Translations under genes and position numbers: made by a program
Notes under the pieces: model-generated
The model's input: only the letters and a program-made list of their open reading frames with translations
The model's database searches: none
What the model was told of the DNA's origin: nothing
Origin: Burkholderiales bacterium
GTDB lineage: Bacteria > Pseudomonadota > Gammaproteobacteria > Burkholderiales > Burkholderiaceae_A
Length of the DNA stretch: 11,250 bases
NCBI GenBank assembly: GCA_030834045.1
Contig: JAURFZ010000041.1
Span: 1-11,250, forward strand
Direction of reading: 5' to 3'
Part shown: piece by piece, positions 1 through 5,722 of the stretch
Layout: the number at the start of each line of letters is the position of its first letter
Numbering within the stretch: position 1 is the stretch's first letter

Positions 1-656
1 TGCGCCTGCGGCATGGCCTGCGCCTGAAGGCCTGCAGCCGCCAGGCTTTCTATGGATAAGACCCGTGTGGGTAAATCGCGTGTTGCCCGCTCTGCGGCCA
101 TTGAAGGTTCAAAGGTGCGCAGCCATGCTTTTTTGTAGGGGGTGAAGACTGAGAAAGGGCGCCCCGCGCCTGTGAGAAGCTCGGTGCCCTGAAAAACAGT
201 CTGGTCTTTCACCTGAACAAAGTCTGCGCCAAGCGCCTTGAGGCTTTGGGCCACCTGAAGGTCACGGGCAATGGCTGCAGGCTCGAAGTCCTGGGCGGAG
301 ATTACTCGGCAGGCCCCGAGGGCTTGAGCAAGCTGTGGCACGCGTTCGTCGGCGGGCCCATAGCCGCAGACAAGCCGGCTTCCCATGGATTTGAGCTCAT
401 CGTCGATGGCCTGAAGGCTTGCATGGATAAAACCAAGCCGACGATCAATCGGCTGAGCCAGGCCATGCTCGGCCCGAAGCGGCTCCAGGATGGTTGTGTC
501 GAAGACAAAAACCAGCACAACGGGGTGAGGCTGCGCAAGCGCCGCGTGAAGGGCGGCATGGTCGGTCAGGCGCAGGTCTCTTCTGAGCCAGATCAACTGG
601 GGGGCGGAGCCTGGCAAGACCCCTTTGGCGATATGTGACTTCGTCTGACCGGGCAT
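1..656 (-). CDS. phr: Deoxyribodipyrimidine photolyase, N-terminal part (runs off the left edge)
   Basis: Light-driven repair flavoprotein that splits cyclobutane pyrimidine dimers in DNA. Translating the minus strand from the ATG at 656-654 gives 218 uninterrupted codons to the window edge. Visible are the N-terminal signature LIWLRRDLRLTDHAAL (residues 21-36), DRRLGFIHASLQAIDDEL (71-88), a FEPAAIARD block (124-132) and GRPFSVFTPYKKAWL (165-179). These are hallmarks of the Rossmann-like antenna-chromophore domain of the photolyase/cryptochrome family. The C-terminal FAD and DNA-binding domain lies outside the window. The start is supported by a purine-rich AAGGAAAGG at 666-674. It is divergent from yqgE with only 35 bp between start codons. 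The class (CPD photolyase or a cryptochrome-like relative) cannot be decided from the antenna domain alone, though class I CPD photolyase is the likeliest reading. Confidence 0.9.
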   Translation of the reverse strand, partial: MPGQTKSHIAKGVLPGSAPQLIWLRRDLRLTDHAALHAALAQPHPVVLVFVFDTTILEPLRAEHGLAQPIDRRLGFIHASLQAIDDELKSMGSRLVCGYGPADERVPQLAQALGACRVISAQDFEPAAIARDLQVAQSLKALGADFVQVKDQTVFQGTELLTGAGRPFSVFTPYKKAWLRTFEPSMAAERATRDLPTRVLSIESLAAAGLQAQAMPQA

Positions 657-665
657 GCGGGATTA

Positions 666-674
666 CCTTTCCTT
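666..674 (-). promoter_or_regulatory. Ribosome binding site of phr
   Basis: On the minus strand AAGGAAAGG stands 9 nt upstream of the ATG at 656. It supports that start and hence a short N-terminal extension before the photolyase domain. Confidence 0.6.
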
Positions 675-680
675 CGAAAT

Positions 681-686
681 AGAGGG
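681..686 (+). promoter_or_regulatory. Ribosome binding site deciding the yqgE start
   Basis: AGAGGG lies 5 nt before the ATG at 692. The alternative in-frame ATG at 767 has no comparable purine block, so the longer form is preferred even though the family usually starts close to the later site. Confidence 0.5.
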
Positions 687-691
687 TTAGA

Positions 692-1345
692 ATGTCACGA
701 ATGGCCCAACGTTGGATTGATGAACTTCACTCGCCTTCGCCCTTGCCCTCAGAAAGCGACCCTGACATGACAGAGTCCGACTCTGAATTCCCAAGTGTGG
801 CCGGGCAGCTTCTTGTGGCTATGCCGTCACTTGTCGATCCCCATTTTGGCGGTTCGGTTATTTACGTGGCCGAGCATACCGCCAAGGGCGCCATGGGTAT
901 TGTGGTGAACCGTCCCGCTGACATGAACCTGGGTAGCCTCTTTTCTCGAATTGACCTTAGCCTATCGGGCTCAGCCTTATCCGATAGGCCCGTCTTTGTT
1001 GGTGGGCCCGTGCAGACCGACCGTGGATTTGTGCTGCATGAGCCCCTGGGCAAGTGGTCCTCGACTCTACCCATTAGTACGGGCCTTGGCCTAACATCGT
1101 CGCGCGACATTCTTGAGGCCGCAGCCAACGGGCGAGGCCCCGAGCGCTTCTTAGTCTCGCTTGGTTATTCGGGCTGGGCTGCGGGGCAGCTTGATGCCGA
1201 ACTCGCGGCCAATGCATGGCTGACGGTACCGATGTCACAGACCGCCCTGCTTTTCGACACCCCCGCCGAAGACCGGCTTGGCGCGGCCTTTCGTATGTTG
1301 GGCGTTGACCCCCTAAACCTCTCTGGAGCCGTTGGGCACGCCTGA
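692..1345 (+). CDS. yqgE: YqgE/AlgH family protein (DUF179)
   Basis: A conserved bacterial protein of unknown molecular function; relatives include AlgH, named for an influence on alginate synthesis in Pseudomonas. The 217-residue product carries the family blocks LLVAMPSLVDPHFGGSVIYV (residues 40-59), GAMGIVVNRP (66-75), VFVGGPVQTDRGFVLH (101-116), SLGYSGWAAGQLDAEL (156-171), NAWLT (174-178) and the C-terminal GVAGHA-like end SGAVGHA. The first 25-30 residues, rich in Ser, Pro, Asp and Glu, have no match to the E. coli form as I remember it; the in-frame ATG at 767 would remove them. It is first in a five-gene operon, and its last 14 nt overlap ruvX, a pairing that is widespread in proteobacteria. 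Identity is sure; the start is less so. Confidence 0.93.
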   Translation: MSRMAQRWIDELHSPSPLPSESDPDMTESDSEFPSVAGQLLVAMPSLVDPHFGGSVIYVAEHTAKGAMGIVVNRPADMNLGSLFSRIDLSLSGSALSDRPVFVGGPVQTDRGFVLHEPLGKWSSTLPISTGLGLTSSRDILEAAANGRGPERFLVSLGYSGWAAGQLDAELAANAWLTVPMSQTALLFDTPAEDRLGAAFRMLGVDPLNLSGAVGHA

Positions 1346-1763
1346 GCCTGCCCGCAAGCCATCCGACCACGCTGTCTGGCTTGCCTTTGATTTCGGGGAA
1401 CAACGCATTGGCCTAGCCATTGGCAACCGGCTTACCGGAGGCGCTCGCCCTCTTCTCGTCGTTGCCGCAAATCCCGTGACTGCTCGCTTTGAAAAGATTG
1501 CCAGCATTATTTCCGATTGGCAGCCCGAGCAGCTCCTGGTGGGCCTACCCGTAATGCCCGATGGCCAGGCTCATCCGTTTGCCCCGCGTTGTGAGCGTTT
1601 TGCACGTCAGCTTGAGGGGCGCTTCGGGCTGCCCGTCACCCTGGCCGATGAGCGTTACACTTCTGCCCTAGCGCCGGGCGCTAAGGGCGATGTTGGCAAA
1701 GACGCCGAGGCGGCCGCAATTCTTCTTCAGAGTTATTTCTATGGCCCGATCGATTCAGCTTAA
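1332..1763 (+). CDS. ruvX: Putative pre-16S rRNA nuclease / Holliday junction resolvase-like YqgF
   Basis: RNase H-fold nuclease of the YqgF/RuvX family, linked in E. coli to 16S rRNA 5'-end maturation and proposed as a Holliday junction resolvase. The 143-residue product shows LAFDFGEQRIGLAIGNRLTG (residues 17-36; D20 is the first acidic ligand), LLVGLPVMPDG (68-78), DERYTS (106-111) and DAEAAAILLQSYF (124-136; D124 the last acidic ligand). The segment between DERYTS and DAEAAA is about nine residues shorter than in the E. coli protein as I recall it. The start is the TTG at 1332, inside the end of yqgE, preceded by GGAG at 1325-1328; no ATG or GTG occurs before the catalytic DFG. The 3' end overlaps pyrB by 23 nt, so coupled translation is likely. 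Confidence 0.92.
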   Translation: MGTPEPARKPSDHAVWLAFDFGEQRIGLAIGNRLTGGARPLLVVAANPVTARFEKIASIISDWQPEQLLVGLPVMPDGQAHPFAPRCERFARQLEGRFGLPVTLADERYTSALAPGAKGDVGKDAEAAAILLQSYFYGPIDSA

Positions 1764-2721
1764 TTCCAAAGGACAGCTCACCCACCTTCTTTCAATTGAA
1801 GGTGTTCCGAGGGCAATTCTGGTGGCCATTCTTGATCGGGCGAAAGACTTTCTTCGCGCCGATGGGCTTGGCGGCTTTGAGGTCGTCAATGCCCCGGTGC
1901 TCTCGGGCAAGACCATTTTCAATATTTTTTTCGAAAACTCCACGCGCACACGCACCACCTTTGAGATTGCTGCCCGCAGGCTCTCGGCAGACATTGTGAA
2001 TCTCAATGTGAATGCCTCAAGCACGGCCAAGGGCGAGTCGTTGCTTGACACCATTGACAATCTGGCAGCCATGCAGGCCGACATGTTTGTAGTGCGCCAC
2101 GGCCAAAGCGGTGCCCCTTACCTAATTGCCCGACACATCAACCAGGTGGCACCTCAGATTCACATCATGAATGCCGGCGACGGTCGGCATGCCCATCCCA
2201 CTCAGGCGCTTCTCGACATGTTCACCATTCGGCATTACAAGGGCGACTTTCATCAGTTGCGTGTGGCTATCGTGGGCGACGTGTTGCACTCGCGTGTGGC
2301 CCGCTCGGCCATTCATGCGCTTACAACGCTTGGGGCGCCTGAGATTCGAGTGATTGCGCCTAAAACCTTGCTGCCAGCGGGCCTTGCGGAGATGGGCGTG
2401 CATGCCTTTACAAGGCTTGAGGAGGGGCTTGAAGGGGTGGATGTGGTAATGGCGCTTCGATTGCAGAACGAGCGCATGCGCGGCGCCTTGCTGCCCAGTC
2501 CTCAGGAGTATTTCAAACACTACGGCCTTACCGAGGCTAAGCTTCGTCATGCAAGCCCTCAGGCCATTGTGATGCACCCCGGCCCTATGAATCGTGGTAT
2601 TGAAATTGACTCGGCTGTGGCCGATGGCGCGCAGTCCGTTATTCTTTCGCAGGTTACTTTTGGTATTGCCGTGCGTATGGCGGTTATGGACACCTTGAAC
2701 AAGGCAGGGGAACTGCTATGA
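1741..2721 (+). CDS. pyrB: Aspartate carbamoyltransferase catalytic subunit
   Basis: Joins carbamoyl phosphate and L-aspartate to make N-carbamoyl-aspartate, the committed step of pyrimidine synthesis, in the cytoplasm. The 326-residue product has the carbamoyl-phosphate loop FENSTRTRTTFE (residues 64-75), the SSTAKGES loop supplying the active-site lysine from a neighbouring subunit (93-100), VVRH (117-120), HPTQALLD (152-159) and HPGPMNRGIEI (279-289). All catalytic landmarks are present. The reading frame is open further upstream to an ATG at 1690, but the ATG at 1741 gives the family's normal N-terminus and has a weak CAGAG at 1728-1732. It overlaps ruvX by 23 nt and shares an ATGA (4-nt overlap) with the next gene. 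No separate pyrR or regulatory-chain pyrI is present here. The degenerate PyrC' downstream suggests a Pseudomonas-like PyrB-PyrC' dodecamer. Confidence 0.95.
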   Translation: MARSIQLNSKGQLTHLLSIEGVPRAILVAILDRAKDFLRADGLGGFEVVNAPVLSGKTIFNIFFENSTRTRTTFEIAARRLSADIVNLNVNASSTAKGESLLDTIDNLAAMQADMFVVRHGQSGAPYLIARHINQVAPQIHIMNAGDGRHAHPTQALLDMFTIRHYKGDFHQLRVAIVGDVLHSRVARSAIHALTTLGAPEIRVIAPKTLLPAGLAEMGVHAFTRLEEGLEGVDVVMALRLQNERMRGALLPSPQEYFKHYGLTEAKLRHASPQAIVMHPGPMNRGIEIDSAVADGAQSVILSQVTFGIAVRMAVMDTLNKAGELL

Positions 2722-4028
2722 CAAAGCCACAGCCCGTTCCACGTCTTCTCCTTAAAGGCGGTCATGTCATTGATGCCACCTCGAGCCTTGATGGCCTTGC
2801 CGATCTCTATCTTGCCAATGGCAGCATCGTAGCCATTCGCCCTGCAGGCCAGAGCTTTGAGGGTTTTCAGCCCGATGAGGTGCTTGAGCTTGCTGGCCTT
2901 AAGGTGGTTCCTGGTCTTGTTGATTTAAGCGCACGACTGCGTGAGCCTGGCTTTGAGTACAAGGCCACGCTGGAGTCCGAGATGATGGCAGCAGCGGCCG
3001 GGGGCGTTACCCGGCTTGCCTGTCCGCCCGACACCGACCCCCCGCTTGATGAGCCGGGACTTGTTGAAATGTTGAAGCACCGCGCCCGAAACCTTGGCCT
3101 GGTGCATGTGCATCCCTTGGGTGCGCTTACCTTGGGCCTTAAAGGCGAGCAGCTTACCGAGATGGCAGAGCTTACCGAGGCGGGCTGCATTGGTTTTTCT
3201 CAGTCGGTCTGCCCCTTGCTGGACACCCAGGTGCTGTATCGAGCCATGCAATACGCAAGCAGTTTTAACCTTTCGGTCTGGATGTATGCCCGCGACCCCT
3301 GGCTTGGCGCCTCGGGAGTGGCCCACAGCGGGGCGATGGCCGGACGTCTTGGTCTCGCGGGTATTCCAGTGGCCAATGAGACGCTGCGGCTCTACACCCT
3401 TTTTGAGCTCTGCCGCATCACCGGTGTGCGGCTTCATATCTGCCGGCTTTCTTCGGCGGCCGGTGTTGAGTTGTTGCGCCAGGCCAAGGCCGAAGGCCTA
3501 CCCATTTCAGCAGACGTGGCTGTTCATCACCTGCACCTCACCGACGTTGACATTGGCGACTACAACGCCAACTTGCGCGTTGATCCGCCCTTTCGGGGCC
3601 AGCGCGATCGGCAGGCTCTGCGTGATGCACTGGCCGATGGCACCATCGATGCCATCTGCTCTGACCACTCCCCGGTGGATGATGATGCTAAGCAACTACC
3701 CTTTGGCGAGGCCGAGCCTGGCGTAACAGGCCTTGAGTTATTGCTTCCTCTGACCCTGCAGTGGGCTGCCGAACAAAAGCTTTCAATGGGCGATGCCCTT
3801 ACCCGTGTCACCGCCAAACCCGCTGCCATACTAGGCCGTAATGCCGGGCGTATTCAGGAGGGGGGGCAGGCCGACCTCTGTGTCTTTGCGCCGGACGAAC
3901 CTTGGCTGGTCACCATCGACACCCTTAAGTCGCAGGGGCGCAACACCCCCTTTATTGGCCGCGAGCTATTGGGACGCACGCGAACCACGCTGGTTGAAGG
4001 CCGACCGGTCTTTCGATTAAACGTCTAG
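2718..4028 (+). CDS. pyrC': Dihydroorotase-like protein, probably non-catalytic (PyrC' type)
   Basis: An amidohydrolase-fold protein of 436 residues matching class I dihydroorotases along its length: VPGLVDLSARLREPGFEYKA (residues 64-83), AAGGVTRLACPPDT (93-106), PLGALTLGLKG, HICRLSSAAGVELL, DAICSDHSPVDDD and GRIQEGGQADLCVF. The metal-binding His-x-His that should precede LREPG is Ser71-Ala72-Arg73. The usual His in the block ending with LSS is Arg (HICRLSS), and the His of the preceding strand is not evident. Only the SDHSP aspartate/histidine region persists. By analogy with the Pseudomonas pyrBC' locus this is most likely a structural subunit required for ATCase assembly, with a true dihydroorotase encoded elsewhere. 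Start ATG overlaps the pyrB stop by 4 nt, which ties their translation together. A run of seven G occurs at 3860-3866 without breaking the frame. Confidence 0.9.
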   Translation: MTKPQPVPRLLLKGGHVIDATSSLDGLADLYLANGSIVAIRPAGQSFEGFQPDEVLELAGLKVVPGLVDLSARLREPGFEYKATLESEMMAAAAGGVTRLACPPDTDPPLDEPGLVEMLKHRARNLGLVHVHPLGALTLGLKGEQLTEMAELTEAGCIGFSQSVCPLLDTQVLYRAMQYASSFNLSVWMYARDPWLGASGVAHSGAMAGRLGLAGIPVANETLRLYTLFELCRITGVRLHICRLSSAAGVELLRQAKAEGLPISADVAVHHLHLTDVDIGDYNANLRVDPPFRGQRDRQALRDALADGTIDAICSDHSPVDDDAKQLPFGEAEPGVTGLELLLPLTLQWAAEQKLSMGDALTRVTAKPAAILGRNAGRIQEGGQADLCVFAPDEPWLVTIDTLKSQGRNTPFIGRELLGRTRTTLVEGRPVFRLNV

Positions 4029-4031
4029 GCA

Positions 4032-4850
4032 GTGTTTGCGCGAGCCCTCCAGCTTGGCCTAAGGCTTCCGGGCTTGCTCGCCTGGACCTTGTTTGGACTT
4101 TTCTGGGTGACAACGGTCTTTCGATTCTTATCAAGGCCCTATCGGCAACTCTCTATTCGCGTCTTTGCCCGTGGGGTCTTGTGGCTTTGTGGCGTCAGTC
4201 TTGGGCCAAACCTTCGGACATTGTCTGGTCAGATCTCGAGCAGCATGCCGGTGCCCTGCTTGGTTGTTGCTAACCACATTTCATGGCTTGATATTTTTCT
4301 GGTCCATGCGGTGCTGCCCGCAACCTTCATTGCTAAGTCCGAGATTCGCTCCTGGCCTCTAGCGGGTCTTTTGGTTGCGGCCTCCGGCACGATTTTTGTT
4401 GAACGGGGCAATCGCCATGCGGTGCGTTCGCTTATTAAGGAGGCCATGGCACGTCTAGATTCGGGAGAGCGCGTGATATTTTTCCCTGAAGGAACGACCA
4501 GTCGCGGCGAAGAGGTATTGAAGTTTCACACCAGCCTCTTTGGGCTTGCCGAGCAACGACCCGACATTGCCGTGGTGCCTATGACCCTTTTCTACTATCG
4601 CCAGACGGGGCATAGGCCAACACAGGCGAATGTCTCGGTGCCCGATGGCATGAACCAGGTGGCCTATGTGGATGACATGAGCCTTGTGGGCTCAATGATC
4701 AAAATTATGGGTCGGCCCGGACTGCAGGCCGATGCCGTTATTCATCAGGCTATCGAGCCACAAGGCATGCCGCGTCAACAACTTGCCGAGCTTTCCTACG
4801 TGGCTGTACGCGAGGGACTTGAAAAAAGATTGTCGATGGCGGGCTGCTGA
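4032..4850 (+). CDS. plsC: PlsC-family 1-acyl-sn-glycerol-3-phosphate acyltransferase
   Basis: Membrane-associated acyltransferase of the lysophosphatidic acid acyltransferase family, transferring an acyl chain to the sn-2 position of 1-acyl-glycerol-3-phosphate to make phosphatidic acid; a related role such as ornithine-lipid acylation cannot be excluded. The 272-residue product has a hydrophobic N-terminal segment (about residues 12-30), the catalytic HX4D motif in NHISWLD (81-87), FVERGN (122-127) and FPEGTTSRG (151-159), all in the normal order. The start is a GTG at 4032, 3 nt after the pyrC' stop; no convincing Shine-Dalgarno is visible beyond AGG at 4027-4029, so reinitiation after pyrC' is likely. 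The last 55 bp overlap the 3' end of apaH on the other strand. Confidence 0.92.
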   Translation: MFARALQLGLRLPGLLAWTLFGLFWVTTVFRFLSRPYRQLSIRVFARGVLWLCGVSLGPNLRTLSGQISSSMPVPCLVVANHISWLDIFLVHAVLPATFIAKSEIRSWPLAGLLVAASGTIFVERGNRHAVRSLIKEAMARLDSGERVIFFPEGTTSRGEEVLKFHTSLFGLAEQRPDIAVVPMTLFYYRQTGHRPTQANVSVPDGMNQVAYVDDMSLVGSMIKIMGRPGLQADAVIHQAIEPQGMPRQQLAELSYVAVREGLEKRLSMAGC

Positions 4851-5632
4851 AAAATAGCCTCGTCCTCGAGCCTTACCGCCGAAAGGTAGCCCCCCCAGCC
4901 GCAGCCGGTGTCGGTGGCAATCAGGCCGGGCCGGCGCATGAGGCCCAGGGTTGACCAATGACCAAAGACAAGCCGTTCAGCGGACCCTCGACGCGCGCGC
5001 CGTTCAAACCAGGGTGCGAGTTCTTTAGGCGCCATGCTTGGTGCCACCTTGCATTTAAACTCAAGCTGCCCATCGGGCTGCAGGTAACGCATACGGGTCA
5101 TGACATTCACAATCATTCGATAACGCGCAGAGCCTCGCAGGCTCTCGCGCCACCGGCCCTCGCTGTTGCCATAGATGGACTGCATAAAAGCCTTCCATTG
5201 ACTCGATCGCAGCCGTTTCGAGACTTCCTCGGAGAGCCCAAGGGCCTGCCGACTGCTCCACTCGGGAAGCAGCCCTGCATGAACCATAAGGGTTGGGCCA
5301 TCGGCTACGCAAAGCGGCTGCTGACGAAGCCAGTCGATTAGCTCTTGGGCATCGGGCTCATCCAACAGGGCTGAGACGGTGTCGGAGGCCTGTACAGGCC
5401 GTGCACCCGAGGCCATGGCCAGAAGATGAAAGTCGTGGTTACCCAGCACAACCTGGGCCGAGGGTCCCGCCGCGCGAATCATTCGCAGCACCTCGGCCGA
5501 CTTCGGCCCGCGGTTTACCAAGTCGCCCACAAACCAGAGCCGATCTCGCTGGGGACGAAAGGAGAGTCGTTGCACCAGCGCCGCGAGGCTATCGGCGCAG
5601 CCCTGTACATCACCAATTGCATAGGTAGCCAT
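4796..5632 (-). CDS. apaH: Bis(5'-nucleosyl)-tetraphosphatase, symmetrical
   Basis: Hydrolyses diadenosine tetraphosphate to two ADP; in E. coli it also removes Np4 caps from RNA. The 278-residue product is the family's normal size and shows the metallophosphatase blocks in order: MATYAIGDVQGC (residues 1-12), FVGDLVNRGP (34-43), VLGNHDFHLL (62-71), VHAGLLPEW (118-126), FGHWSTLG (223-230) and DTGCGWGGYL (241-250). The first motif is GDVQG rather than E. coli's GDVHG, a variant I believe is common in this family. ATG at 5632 is chosen because it begins exactly at the conserved N-terminus; an in-frame ATG at 5641 would add three residues. Further upstream the frame stays open to 5878, but that is antisense to the next gene. 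The C-terminus, encoded over plsC, ends in a short Ser/Pro/Thr-rich tail. Confidence 0.95.
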   Translation of the reverse strand: MATYAIGDVQGCADSLAALVQRLSFRPQRDRLWFVGDLVNRGPKSAEVLRMIRAAGPSAQVVLGNHDFHLLAMASGARPVQASDTVSALLDEPDAQELIDWLRQQPLCVADGPTLMVHAGLLPEWSSRQALGLSEEVSKRLRSSQWKAFMQSIYGNSEGRWRESLRGSARYRMIVNVMTRMRYLQPDGQLEFKCKVAPSMAPKELAPWFERRARRGSAERLVFGHWSTLGLMRRPGLIATDTGCGWGGYLSAVRLEDEAIFQQPAIDNLFSSPSRTAT

Positions 5633-5644
5633 ACGGTCCATCGT

Positions 5645-5673
5645 AAAATAGAAATCTGTCTTACGCATCTCAA
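5645..5673 (-). promoter_or_regulatory. Candidate sigma-70 promoter of apaH
   Basis: On the minus strand TTGAGA (5673-5668, five of six to the -35 consensus) is separated by exactly 17 nt from TATTTT (5650-5645, four of six to the -10 consensus). Transcription would begin around 5637-5639, leaving a leader of only about 5-7 nt before the ATG at 5632. No strong ribosome binding site is seen. Position and spacing support it; nothing experimental does. Confidence 0.4.
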
Positions 5674-5722
5674 GGCATTTAATGTCTTTTCTCCAGGCAG
5701 TGTCTGCAACTGAAAGCCCGCC

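Noticed and set aside
246..638. 130-codon plus-strand open frame at the left edge
   Set aside because: The opposite strand encodes clear photolyase motifs across the whole interval, so this is a shadow.
1690..1740. Earlier pyrB start at 1690 adding 17 residues
   Set aside because: The added residues are the out-of-frame reading of the conserved RuvX C-terminus and do not resemble any PyrB N-terminus.
2925..3437. Long minus-strand open frame (about 170 codons) inside the dihydroorotase-like gene
   Set aside because: It is antisense to a well-supported gene, has no recognisable motif or ribosome binding site, and has the composition of a shadow frame.
3094..3726. 210-codon plus-strand open frame in another frame of the dihydroorotase-like gene
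   Set aside because: The sequence is Cys/Trp/Pro-rich, low in structure and fully inside a real gene; typical of an out-of-frame reading in GC-rich DNA.
3860..3866. Run of seven G as a frameshift or phase-variation site in the dihydroorotase-like gene
   Set aside because: The frame is intact on both sides and the run encodes conserved-looking glycines; there is no sign of an alternative product.
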